A DNA stretch of 37,420 bases from an uncultured SAR116 cluster alpha proteobacterium (GCA_902516825.1 CABXZZ010000007.1:1-37420); one strand, 5' to 3'; counted from the first letter of the stretch, positions 19,459 to 27,404 are shown. The notes: generated by a model from the letters alone, not told the origin. Program-made: numbers and translations.

Positions 19459-20725
19459 GCCCTCTTACATTATATTTAAAACTAGTAAGCTGTTCTAAAC
19501 CCACAGGTCCTCTTGCATGAAGCTTGCCTGTGGCAATTCCTATCTCTGCTCCCATGCCAAATTCACCCCCATCTGCAAATTGAGTAGATGCATTTGCCAT
19601 TACGATTGCACTATCAACCTCTGATAAAAATCGGTTCATAAGCTGGCTATTCTGTGTGATAATAGTTTCTGTGTGACCAGAGCTATATTTGGAAATATGA
19701 GAGATTGCATCTTCAAAACCAGCGACTATTTTGATAGATAAAATTGCATCTAAATATTCTGTGTGCCAGTCTTCCTCGTTCGCCTGATGGATGGAAGGTA
19801 TTATGTGTCTTGCTTCCATATCACCCCGAAGCTCACACCCAGCCTCCAAAAGAGCAGATGCAATGTTAGGTAATAAACTCTGGGCGACTGACCTGTCAAT
19901 AAGCAGCGTCTCACAAGCACCACAAATTCCAGTTCTGCGCATTTTAGCGTTAAGAGTGACTTCTCGCGCCATGTCAGCATCTGCGCTTTCTGTCACATAA
20001 ACATGGCAGATACCCTCCAGGTGAGCAAAAACAGGTACACGTGCTCTCTCTTGAACTAGACTTACCAATGATTTGCCGCCTCTTGGTACAATCACATCCA
20101 CTTTGCCAGCTGCCTGCAATAATTCATTAACAGCCTGCCTATCAGAGTTTGGAATCATTTGCACGACAGAGCGTGGTAGGCCTTCGTCCTCCAAACAGTC
20201 TTGAATAAGTTCTGTTAGTAGCATGCTCGAATGAAACGAATCAGAACCGCCACGTAATATCGCAGCATTGCCAGATTTAAGACATAGTGCGCCTGCATCG
20301 ACGGTTACGTTAGGGCGGGATTCATAAATAATGCCAATAACGCCAAGCGCTGTTGAAACACGTTCGATTTCAAGACCAGATGGAACATCCCATTTTGCCA
20401 GTGATTTTCCGAGTGGATCTGGCATATCTGCAATTGCTTCTACTCCAGTGGCCATTGCCTCTATTCTATCAGTGTTGAGAGTCAGTCTATCTATGAAAGA
20501 AGCTGAAAGCTGTTTGTCGTTTGCATTATGCAAATCCTGGTGATTCGCATCCATAATCTGTTTGTGTGAAGTTCTGATTTTCTCAGCTATCTTTTTTAAT
20601 GCTGAACACCTTACTGAGTGAGATGACTGACCCAAAACTAACTGAGTCTGTTTTGCCTCAGAGGTTAGAAGTTCAATTATATCCCCAACAGATAAGTTGT
20701 TTTCTGTATTATTTGGAAGTCTCAT
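19439..20725 (-). CDS. proA: Gamma-glutamyl phosphate reductase
   Basis: Second step of proline synthesis: NADPH-dependent reduction of glutamyl-5-phosphate to the semialdehyde. It is an aldehyde-dehydrogenase-fold protein with catalytic Cys268 in RRTGICGACETLL, YESRPNVTVDAGALCLKSGN near 134-153, VPRGGKSLV near 213-221, and FADGGEFGMGAEIGIATGKLHARGPVGLEQLT at the end (read as consecutive short motifs). The length of 428 residues is typical. It starts inside the end of proB (17-nt overlap) and its own end overlaps nadD, so proB, proA and nadD look translationally coupled. Confidence 0.96.
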   Translation of the reverse strand: MRLPNNTENNLSVGDIIELLTSEAKQTQLVLGQSSHSVRCSALKKIAEKIRTSHKQIMDANHQDLHNANDKQLSASFIDRLTLNTDRIEAMATGVEAIADMPDPLGKSLAKWDVPSGLEIERVSTALGVIGIIYESRPNVTVDAGALCLKSGNAAILRGGSDSFHSSMLLTELIQDCLEDEGLPRSVVQMIPNSDRQAVNELLQAAGKVDVIVPRGGKSLVSLVQERARVPVFAHLEGICHVYVTESADADMAREVTLNAKMRRTGICGACETLLIDRSVAQSLLPNIASALLEAGCELRGDMEARHIIPSIHQANEEDWHTEYLDAILSIKIVAGFEDAISHISKYSSGHTETIITQNSQLMNRFLSEVDSAIVMANASTQFADGGEFGMGAEIGIATGKLHARGPVGLEQLTSFKYNVRGHGEIRK

Positions 20726-21866
20726 TATCTTCTCTTGATAGGTTCATCATTACCAAATCATCTGCATGTATTAATTCAGCACGCCCTTGAAACCCTACAA
20801 TGGACGCAAATGAAGCACTTTTTCTTCCTTTTAGCTGATTTGCCTCCAGATGGGAATAGTTTGAGAGACCTCTTGCTATTTCATGATTAGCGCTGTCGCA
20901 TACCGAAATTACGTCACCTCTTACAAAGCTACCAGAAACAGATGTAATTCCCACGGGTAATAGTGATTTACCTTCACTAATCGCTTTTGAGGCTCCTGCA
21001 TCAATGGTTACACTTCCCACTAATTCGAGCGTACCCGCAATCCACTTCTCGCGTGCGGTATGTGGTTCTATTGATGAATGGAAGAGACTCGCGCGGGCAC
21101 CGTCAAGCAATCGTTTAAGGGGCTGCTCAAAGCGCCCATCACAAATGACCATATCAGCACCTGCGTTTGTTGCTATTTGCCCAGCGGCTAATTTAGTAGT
21201 CATTCCACCAGAAGCGAAAGAGGCATTTGCGCTCCCTCCCATAGCAAGAATATTTTCAGTTATTTCGTTTACTTCCTCGACATGCTTTGCGTTTGGGTCA
21301 AGAGACGGGTCGGTATTATATAATCCGTCAATATCGGATAATAAAATCAGAAGATCAGCGGATATCATACCTGCTACACGTGCTGCCAGCCTATCATTAT
21401 CGCCAAATCTGATTTCATAAGTTGTTACTGTATCATTTTCATTTACAACAGGAACAACACCAAGATTTAATAGTGTTTTGACAGTAGCTCTTGCATTTAA
21501 GTGGCGTCGTCTTGTTTCAGTATCGTCTGGCGCAAGCAGAATTTGAGCAGCAGTGATGTTATGCTGTGCAAGATAATGAGCCCATAATTGTACCAGCTTT
21601 CCTTGTCCTACAGCAGCCGCAGCCTGTTTTTCTTCCAATTTAATCATATTAGAAGCAAGGTTAAGAATTTCCCGTCCAATAGCAATTGAACCTGACGACA
21701 CGAGTACGATTTGCTTTCCGTCGGATTTTAATAACGCAATATCCTTGGCAAGTGATTCTATCCACTTTGATCTTACCCTACCAGTTTCTGAATCAACAAG
21801 GAGAGCAGAACCGATTTTGATTACAATACATGATGCTTGTTGCACTTTGTTTGTTAAGTTATTCAC
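20709..21866 (-). CDS. proB: Glutamate 5-kinase
   Basis: First step of proline synthesis: phosphorylates glutamate; usually feedback-inhibited by proline. An amino-acid-kinase domain (about 10-265; VIKIGSALLV, LVSSGSIAIGREIL, VNENDTVTTYEIRFGDND) is followed by a C-terminal PUA domain (about 285-372). The length of 385 residues is typical for the PUA-containing form. The start is GTG at 21866 with AAGG about 11 nt before it. It lies 45 nt after obgE and overlaps proA by 17 nt. Confidence 0.96.
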   Translation of the reverse strand: MNNLTNKVQQASCIVIKIGSALLVDSETGRVRSKWIESLAKDIALLKSDGKQIVLVSSGSIAIGREILNLASNMIKLEEKQAAAAVGQGKLVQLWAHYLAQHNITAAQILLAPDDTETRRRHLNARATVKTLLNLGVVPVVNENDTVTTYEIRFGDNDRLAARVAGMISADLLILLSDIDGLYNTDPSLDPNAKHVEEVNEITENILAMGGSANASFASGGMTTKLAAGQIATNAGADMVICDGRFEQPLKRLLDGARASLFHSSIEPHTAREKWIAGTLELVGSVTIDAGASKAISEGKSLLPVGITSVSGSFVRGDVISVCDSANHEIARGLSNYSHLEANQLKGRKSASFASIVGFQGRAELIHADDLVMMNLSREDNETSK

Positions 21867-21911
21867 TTGCGTTCAAACCTTGAATTTACCATTACGAGAG
21901 GTAAAAAAACT

Positions 21912-22952
21912 CTATGGGCGCCAAGGCTCTTCTTGAACCTTGCTCGCATTTTCTTCTTTTATTCGTTCACTTTGTATCACATCATCTATCATACGCAACA
22001 CCTCGTTGAGACCGGTTCCCGTTACAGAAGATAATCTCAGTATATTTTTTGCTCCAATTTTTTGAAGCTCTTTTATCAACTCAGTTATATAATCGTTTGG
22101 CGCTGAGTCACATTTTGATAGAGCTATAATTTCTGGTTTCCGAGCAAGACCATCATCATAAGCAGATAGCTCTGTTCGGATTGTTTGCCAGCTTGATATT
22201 GGGTCGGTATGGGTTGCATCTATTAAATGAAGTAAAACACGGCATCTCTCTAAATGCCCCAAAAAGCGATGGCCGATCCCAGCTCCTTCATGCGCACCTT
22301 CAATAAGTCCAGGTATATCAGCCATTACAAATTCTTTGCCATCGATAGAAACAACACCAAGATTGGGGTATAATGTTGTAAATGGGTAATCTGCGATTTT
22401 TGGTTTTGCGGCAGAGACAACACTTAGAAAAGTTGATTTGCCTGCATTGGGAAGCCCAACCAATCCTGCATCTGCGATTAGTTTTAATCGAAGCCAAACC
22501 CACATTTCTAATCCTGAAATACCTGGTTGTGATTTGCGAGGAGCTTGGTTTGTAGATGATTTGAAAAAAGCGTTTCCGTGCCCACCTTCGCCGCCCCTTG
22601 CCAGAATAATTTCCTGACCTACCCCTGTAAGATCAGCAAGAATGGTGGTTTGATCATTTGACAAGATCTGAGTACCAACCGGTAGTCTGAGAATTATTGG
22701 TTTTCCAGATAACCCTGATTTATCTCTACCTGCGCCGGGGCGCCCGGATTCAGCTTTGAAGTGCTGTTTGTATCGAAAATCAATAAGGGTATTTAGACCA
22801 TCTACGCATTTTCCGACGATATCGCCTCCGCGACCCCCATCGCCGCCGTCTGGGCCACCATAAGGAACATTCGCTTCACGTCTGAAGCTAATGGAGCCAG
22901 GTCCGCCGTTTCCAGATCGAATAAATATTTTTGCTTGATCGAGAAACTTCAT
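21912..22952 (-). CDS. obgE: GTPase ObgE/CgtA
   Basis: Essential ribosome-associated GTPase acting in 50S maturation and stress/cell-cycle control. A glycine-rich Obg fold (1-158) precedes the G domain: G1 GLPNAGKS at 166-173, switch region YPFTTLYPNLGVV, G3 DIPGLIEGAHEGAGIG, and G4 SKCD in place of the canonical NKxD (a tolerated Ser variant). The length of 346 residues is normal for forms without the C-terminal OCT domain. It lies downstream of rplU-rpmA, a nearly universal order, but a strong hairpin terminator intervenes. A TATATA hexamer on the minus strand near 22980 could be the -10 of a separate promoter, but the -35 is poor. Confidence 0.96.
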   Translation of the reverse strand: MKFLDQAKIFIRSGNGGPGSISFRREANVPYGGPDGGDGGRGGDIVGKCVDGLNTLIDFRYKQHFKAESGRPGAGRDKSGLSGKPIILRLPVGTQILSNDQTTILADLTGVGQEIILARGGEGGHGNAFFKSSTNQAPRKSQPGISGLEMWVWLRLKLIADAGLVGLPNAGKSTFLSVVSAAKPKIADYPFTTLYPNLGVVSIDGKEFVMADIPGLIEGAHEGAGIGHRFLGHLERCRVLLHLIDATHTDPISSWQTIRTELSAYDDGLARKPEIIALSKCDSAPNDYITELIKELQKIGAKNILRLSSVTGTGLNEVLRMIDDVIQSERIKEENASKVQEEPWRP

Positions 22953-23010
22953 TTTTAATAAATTTCATAACTGTTGGCGATATATAGAGGACCGCCTATT
23001 TAAAATTAGC

Positions 23011-23048
23011 TTAAAATAATAAAAGGGAAAACCATAGGTTCTCCCTTT
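23011..23048 (-). terminator. Rho-independent terminator between rpmA and obgE
   Basis: On the minus strand AAAGGGAGAACC-TAT-GGTTTTCCCTTT forms a 12-bp stem with one G-U pair and a 3-nt loop (23048-23022), followed by TATTATTTTAA. It lies 23 nt after the rpmA stop. The stem runs AAA...UUU at its base as in typical intrinsic terminators. It should end or attenuate rplU-rpmA transcription. Confidence 0.8.
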
Positions 23049-23071
23049 GATAACCAAAACTAATTAATTAA

Positions 23072-23341
23072 TTATTCTGCAGCGGCAGCAGTATCGTTCA
23101 CATTAACAAACGTCCGTCCACCCGCTTTTTTACGAAAACTTACAGCGCCTGGAAGAAGCGCGAATAAAGTATGATCTTTACCCATGCCTACATTATCACC
23201 AGGATGAAATTTAGTGCCGCGTTGGCGCACAATAATGTTACCAGCTAATACACCCTCGCCACCAAATTTTTTAACGCCTAGACGTCGACCAGCTGAATCA
23301 CGTCCATTACGCGAGCTACCACCTGCTTTTTTATGTGCCAT
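23072..23341 (-). CDS. rpmA: 50S ribosomal protein L27
   Basis: Large-subunit protein whose N-terminus reaches toward the peptidyl transferase centre. [20 protein letters not shown] is the invariant family start, so the gene starts at ATG 23341, preceded by GAGGAG 7 nt upstream, although the frame stays open further. [20 protein letters not shown] is the second signature. The length of 89 residues is typical. It follows rplU by 13 nt and is followed by a terminator. Confidence 0.97.
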   Translation of the reverse strand: MAHKKAGGSSRNGRDSAGRRLGVKKFGGEGVLAGNIIVRQRGTKFHPGDNVGMGKDHTLFALLPGAVSFRKKAGGRTFVNVNDTAAAAE

Positions 23342-23354
23342 CTGTAAACTCCTC

Positions 23355-23828
23355 TTATTTTTTAGCGCTTGTTGCTTTTTTAGCCGCTGGCTTTTTAGCA
23401 ACAGCTTTGTTGGCAACCGGTTTCTTAGCGGATTGTTTTTTGGCTACTTTTTTTGTTTCATTCAAACTGTCGCTGCTAGCTTTTTTTGGCTTTTTAGCAA
23501 CAGCCTTCACATTACCATCTGGACTTATATCTAGGATTTTAAGTAACGTTAAATCCTGTCTGTGCCCTTGAATTCTGCGATGATTCTTTCGGCGCTTACG
23601 ACGGAAGATGATTAACTTAGGCCCGCGAGCCTGTTTTATGACTTCAGCTGAAACGATTGCACCTTCAACACTGGGTGTGCCAATCGTAACACTACCGTCA
23701 TTATCCAACATCATTACATCATCTAGATATACGGTTGCTCCAGCCTCCGCCTTTATAGATTCTACCATGATTGTATCGTCTTTTGCAACGCGGTACTGCT
23801 TCCCGCCTGTTTTCACCACAGCATACAT
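23355..23828 (-). CDS. rplU: 50S ribosomal protein L21 with Lys/Ala-rich C-terminal tail
   Basis: Large-subunit protein binding 23S rRNA. The start is ATG 23828 because [18 protein letters not shown] is the family N-terminus and GAGG lies 8 nt upstream; the frame remains open to 23897 but that part is leader. The L21 core is residues 1-102 ([24 protein letters not shown] is its rRNA-binding signature, here given as adjoining short motifs). Residues about 103-157 form a low-complexity tail of AKK/AVAKKP units, basic and probably disordered. Two in-frame 17-bp DNA repeats lie in the tail. First gene of the rplU-rpmA operon. Confidence 0.95.
   Translation of the reverse strand: MYAVVKTGGKQYRVAKDDTIMVESIKAEAGATVYLDDVMMLDNDGSVTIGTPSVEGAIVSAEVIKQARGPKLIIFRRKRRKNHRRIQGHRQDLTLLKILDISPDGNVKAVAKKPKKASSDSLNETKKVAKKQSAKKPVANKAVAKKPAAKKATSAKK
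23389..23504. repeat. 17-bp direct repeats in the rplU tail
   Basis: GGCTTTTTAGCAACAGC occurs at 23389-23405 and again at 23488-23504, 99 bp apart, which is 33 codons in frame. On the coding strand both encode AVAKK. This suggests the tail grew by duplication or could change length by recombination. Confidence 0.75.
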
Positions 23829-23901
23829 GGCGATATCCTCAATGAATAAGTTAATGAATTTCTGATTATTAAAATCAATATTTTCCGTCATTGCCACTAT
23901 A

Positions 23902-23929
23902 TTTAATTTACTTTAATCGTTAAATTAAA
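23902..23929 (-). promoter_or_regulatory. AT-only hairpin in the rplU 5' leader
   Basis: TTTAATTTA (23902-23910) and its exact reverse complement TAAATTAAA (23921-23929) flank a 10-nt loop. It would lie about 20-50 nt into the predicted rplU transcript. It could be part of an L21 leader, but stems made only of A and T also arise by chance. Confidence 0.4.
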
Positions 23930-23955
23930 ATAGCCTACCACTAACAGGTTGCGAG

Positions 23956-23983
23956 ACTATACAACCTCGACTTTTTATGTCAA
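23956..23983 (-). promoter_or_regulatory. Sigma-70 promoter of rplU-rpmA
   Basis: On the minus strand TTGACA (23983-23978), a 16-nt spacer, then TATAGT (23961-23956). The -35 is perfect and the -10 is 5/6. The predicted start near 23949 gives a leader of about 120 nt. A 6-bp dyad AGGTTG/CAACCT (23946-23951 and 23962-23967) brackets the -10. Confidence 0.8.
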
Positions 23984-24052
23984 GTGTTGTGTCTATTTTT
24001 GACCTCAATTTCAGGGTTTAAACTGCTTTTTGAAATTATTGTTAGAGATAGT

Positions 24053-25081
24053 TTATTGTTTGTCTTTTGACAACAAAGAGATGGCAGCATTCCGTCCTGA
24101 AACCCATGCTGATTCAATGCGCGGTCCCTTTAGCCAATCACCTCCTAGAGCAATTGAGTATTTTTGATCTGTGCGCGCGCATTCTTCATCAGGGGTTTTA
24201 ATTACCCTTGCATAGCGCCATTTATGTCCCTCTATGTAAGAGATATGTTTGGGCAGGGCGGATGCCTTGAGTTTGGCATCTGTTTCAATATGTGATTTCC
24301 ATTCTTCCCATAAGTTATCAACAAAATTGCTTACGTCTTCGTCTATATTTTTTGACGAGAATTCGGGGGTCGCGTGAATTATTATTGACAGATAAGCAGT
24401 ATTTTTTTTGTAAGAGAGCGACCATTTAGCAATAGACCAACTTATATTGCCCTTTTTTAGAATTATAGGTGTAACCAAGAGATTAGAATTTTCCAGAAAA
24501 ATCGAAGATGATAGGGGTACTTCAACTCCTGCCAATATTGCGATGCATGGATCATACTTTGCTTGCAAGGTTGCTTGTTTAAGTTCCGTCAGATAATCGG
24601 GTAGAAGCACATTTGCTTGAGGAGCTGGCATTGTTAGAATGATATTTTCCGCAAATACTGGCTGATTATTTGCAATTGATATGGACCAGCACTCATCTGG
24701 TCTGTCCTGTGGTTTTTCAATATATGTCACTGATGCGTTCTGCATGATTTCTAAAGGGCTAGTTAGTTTAGAGATGAACGGCCTGAATACAGGATTCCCA
24801 ACATATACTTTACCCTTCTCAGGATGCTCAAAAATAGCAATTTCTTGTGTCTGTATAGCTTTTTGAACGATTTGGCTAAATTCTAAATCTTTTGTTGTGA
24901 AGAACTGAGCGCCGTGGTCAAATGAAAATGTAAGATGAATTCTTGTAGAAAGCCTACCTCCAGAATTTCTGGCTTTGTCTAGAATAAGTACTTGTTTGTC
25001 ATTTTTTATGAGTGTGTTGGCAGCAGAAATTCCTGATATTCCAGAGCCTATAACTACGAAATCATATACGTGTTTTAACAT
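24053..25081 (-). CDS. Renalase-like FAD-dependent oxidoreductase (COG3380 type)
   Basis: Flavoprotein of the NAD(P)/FAD-dependent, renalase-like amine-oxidase group; substrate unknown. The FAD dinucleotide motif GSGISG is at 12-17, the GGRLSTR flavin motif at 41-47, and DHGAQFF at 55-61. A C-terminal FAD signature reads GGDWLKGPRIESAWVSGRNA. The length of 342 residues is usual for the group. It stands alone on its strand, divergent from a HAD phosphatase gene and about 70 nt before the rplU promoter. No terminator with a U tract follows it. Confidence 0.85.
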   Translation of the reverse strand: MLKHVYDFVVIGSGISGISAANTLIKNDKQVLILDKARNSGGRLSTRIHLTFSFDHGAQFFTTKDLEFSQIVQKAIQTQEIAIFEHPEKGKVYVGNPVFRPFISKLTSPLEIMQNASVTYIEKPQDRPDECWSISIANNQPVFAENIILTMPAPQANVLLPDYLTELKQATLQAKYDPCIAILAGVEVPLSSSIFLENSNLLVTPIILKKGNISWSIAKWSLSYKKNTAYLSIIIHATPEFSSKNIDEDVSNFVDNLWEEWKSHIETDAKLKASALPKHISYIEGHKWRYARVIKTPDEECARTDQKYSIALGGDWLKGPRIESAWVSGRNAAISLLSKDKQ

Positions 25082-25154
25082 GGTTATTTGAATTCCCCGT
25101 TATAGCAGTCTATTATTAGAGGTGATTGAACACTAAACTGTGACAGCCTAAGAT

Positions 25155-25181
25155 AGCAAGCAGGACCTTGCTCAATATAAT
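25155..25181 (+). promoter_or_regulatory. 6-bp dyad next to a TATAAT box upstream of the HAD gene
   Basis: AGCAAG-CAGGAC-CTTGCT (25155-25172) is a perfect inverted repeat, followed 3 nt later by TATAAT (25176-25181). No good -35 is present at 16-18 nt. If TATAAT is the -10, transcription would start near 25188, giving a very short leader before ATG 25199. Confidence 0.35.
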
Positions 25182-25198
25182 GAAAGTTGGCAATTATA

Positions 25199-26185
25199 AT
25201 GACTGATGCCTCAGATAGAACTTATTCTAATTATGACAATAAGCTACATTTGAAAAAGCTGGAAATACCGCTTCCAGATAAATTGGACATAGCAAAAATA
25301 TTCGAGATCTATGAGCTATTAAGGCCCATTTTGCCAGCATCTAAACTGATAAACTCAGAAATAGTTGGGTCGGTGTGCGAAATACTGGATATGTTGGATG
25401 GTGTTATTCTAGATGGATATGGAATAATTAACATAGGCGACCAGCTAACCCCTGACATATCTTGTTTCCTTGAAGAAATTCGAGTGCGTAACCTTCCTTT
25501 TGTTATTTTAACGAATGGAGCTAGCTTCCCATCCAATATATCTGCTGAAAAATATAGAAGGTGGGGATTAGATATTAATACTAGTGATATAATCTCAAGT
25601 AGAGATGTACTTGAGGCACATTTGACTGCAAAGCCTCATGAGAAAATAATGCGCTTAAATTCTTCTACAACGCCTCTTAAAAATAATGTCGATATGTACA
25701 AGGATGTACGAAGCTATAAAGAGGCCTTTAGAGAGGCTGAAGCATTTGCATTTATGGGGAGTGTTGGTTGGACAGAGGCAGAACAAGCTGAGCTTGAGGA
25801 GGCACTAATGGAAAATCCACGGCCAGTATTTGTTGCAAACCCGGATGTTTCGGCACCTCAGAAAAATGGGTTTTCAGCGGAACCTGGATATTGGGTGACT
25901 CGCGCAATGAAAAAAGTGAATTTCCCATTAGAATGGTACGGAAAGCCTCACATTGCATCATTCCAGATGGCTATTGACATACTTCAACTTAAAACAGATA
26001 AGCCACTGAGAAAGTCACATATAGCAATGGTCGGTGATTCGTTGCACACCGATATATTAGGGGCGACAGCAGCAGGGTTAATGTCTGTTCTTGTTACTGA
26101 TTATGGATTAATGCGTGGATTGAATGTCACAAGAATTTGCCAGCAGACATCCATCCACCCTCATATCATAGCGCCAAGGCTTTAA
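25199..26185 (+). CDS. HAD-superfamily class IIA hydrolase (TIGR01459-like)
   Basis: Phosphatase of the HAD class IIA (NagD-like) group, in a subfamily known mainly from alphaproteobacteria; natural substrate unknown. The nucleophile region is MLDGVILDGYGIINIG, corresponding to the family's DxxGVxxxG loop. LPFVILTNGASFP is motif II, KPH/IASFQMA gives the motif III lysine, and HIAMVGDSLHTDILGATAAG carries the metal-binding aspartates. ATG 25199 gives 328 residues; a TTG at 25187 would add four. Neither has a clear ribosome site. The N-terminal 60 residues precede the catalytic fold and look helical. It is followed 71 nt later by the SDR gene. Confidence 0.85.
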   Translation: MTDASDRTYSNYDNKLHLKKLEIPLPDKLDIAKIFEIYELLRPILPASKLINSEIVGSVCEILDMLDGVILDGYGIINIGDQLTPDISCFLEEIRVRNLPFVILTNGASFPSNISAEKYRRWGLDINTSDIISSRDVLEAHLTAKPHEKIMRLNSSTTPLKNNVDMYKDVRSYKEAFREAEAFAFMGSVGWTEAEQAELEEALMENPRPVFVANPDVSAPQKNGFSAEPGYWVTRAMKKVNFPLEWYGKPHIASFQMAIDILQLKTDKPLRKSHIAMVGDSLHTDILGATAAGLMSVLVTDYGLMRGLNVTRICQQTSIHPHIIAPRL

Positions 26186-26256
26186 GGCAAAATTGGGTAG
26201 CAATTGGTTTTCAGTCATTTTATGGTATGTTTTATTAGATTTTTTTAGGGTAGTAA

Positions 26257-27021
26257 ATGGGAATGGCTTTGGGGAAACTGTTAATTACGGGAGCGTCTAA
26301 ACGTATCGGAGCAGCCATGGCAACACAGCTTGCATATGATGGCTGGCATGTTATTATACATTGCAATCGTAATCGTCAATCTGCTGAAGAGTTATGCGAA
26401 AAAATTTTACGAAATGGCAATAAAGCAGACGTTTTGCAAGCAGATTTATCTAATCCAGATGCCTGCATTAAATTAATTGAAAAAGCATCACAGGGCGAAG
26501 GTCTAGATGCATTAATAAATAACGCCTCTTTGTTTGTGTATGACGAAATAACAGAATTTTCTGCACCAACCTTACAATCTCATATGGCTGTAAACGTTGT
26601 TGCACCGGCTATTTTAACAGCTGAATTTGCTAAAAATATTAGGCACAAAAATCAAGGGTGCGTAATCAATATGCTTGATTCTAAATTATTTGGTCTAAAT
26701 CCAGACTATTTTACTTATACTTTATCAAAAGCAGCGCTCCAAAATTTTGGTATATTAGCAGCACAGGCCTATGCGCCAAAGCTAAGGGTAAATGCGATCG
26801 CGCCTGGTATTACACTTCCCTCTGGAGGTCAAACGCAAAAAGAGTTTAAGAAATCTCATCAGCGAAATTTATTAAGAAAAGGCGCAGACACTAAAGACAT
26901 AGTCGCTGCAGCAAGTTTAATACTTTCAACAAGCTCTATGACAGGAGAGACAATCATTTTGGATGGAGGCGCGCATTTGCAACCATTACCGAGGGACGTT
27001 GCCTTTATGAAGGACAATTGA
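26257..27021 (+). CDS. Pteridine-reductase-like short-chain dehydrogenase (FolM-type)
   Basis: NADPH-dependent SDR that most resembles pteridine/dihydromonapterin reductases. The cofactor motif TGASKRIG (11-18) has the Arg found in that group. NNAS is at 88-91. The usual catalytic serine position lies in INMLDSK, with Asp141 as in PTR1 (NMVDA), followed by Tyr154 and Lys158 in YTLSK. The length of 254 residues is typical. AGGG lies 6 nt before ATG 26257. The stop is one base before folB, strongly suggesting a pterin or folate role. Whether it reduces dihydromonapterin, dihydrofolate or another pterin cannot be told from sequence. Confidence 0.82.
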   Translation: MGMALGKLLITGASKRIGAAMATQLAYDGWHVIIHCNRNRQSAEELCEKILRNGNKADVLQADLSNPDACIKLIEKASQGEGLDALINNASLFVYDEITEFSAPTLQSHMAVNVVAPAILTAEFAKNIRHKNQGCVINMLDSKLFGLNPDYFTYTLSKAALQNFGILAAQAYAPKLRVNAIAPGITLPSGGQTQKEFKKSHQRNLLRKGADTKDIVAAASLILSTSSMTGETIILDGGAHLQPLPRDVAFMKDN

Positions 27022-27022
27022 A

Positions 27023-27388
27023 ATGCCCGAAACTAATTTAAAACGACATTTTCAGCTTTACGGTATTGAAGTGATTTGTTCGATTGGGATTCATCAGTTT
27101 GAACGCGATGCGCCGCAACGCATCCTGATTGATCTTGATGTTCATTTAGATCCCGAAAAGGAGCCAACTGCTGATAATATATCAGAGGCACTTGATTATG
27201 ATACGGTTAGAAGTGCTGTTCTTGACCTGAGCAAAAGTACACATTTTGATTTGCAGGAAACTTTAGCGCGTCAGATATTTGATTTAGTGCTTCAAATGCC
27301 CACTGTTGTTGGTGTGTCGGTGCGAACTTGCAAACCGGATGTTTATTCTGACATCCGTGAGGCAGCTTATATATTGTCTAATTGCTAG
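27023..27388 (+). CDS. folB: Dihydroneopterin aldolase
   Basis: Cleaves 7,8-dihydroneopterin to 6-hydroxymethyl-dihydropterin in folate synthesis. Signatures are LYGIEVICSIGIHQFERDAPQ, read as IEVICSIGIHQFER with the conserved Glu, ALDYDTV, and HFDLQETLARQIF, followed by VGVSVRTCKPD. The length of 121 residues is typical. It starts one base after the SDR stop and its ribosome site lies inside that gene, so the two are coupled. A run of eight T directly follows the stop, but no preceding hairpin is convincing. Confidence 0.93.
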   Translation: MPETNLKRHFQLYGIEVICSIGIHQFERDAPQRILIDLDVHLDPEKEPTADNISEALDYDTVRSAVLDLSKSTHFDLQETLARQIFDLVLQMPTVVGVSVRTCKPDVYSDIREAAYILSNC

Positions 27389-27404
27389 TTTTTTTTGGTC
27401 CACA

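Noticed and set aside
23342-23416. In-frame upstream extension of rpmA
   Set aside because: L27 begins MAHKKAGG; the extension overlaps the rplU end and GAGGAG supports the ATG at 23341.
23829-23897. In-frame upstream extension of rplU to a GTG at 23897
   Set aside because: The L21 family begins [12 protein letters not shown], there is no ribosome site before 23897, and GAGG precedes 23828.
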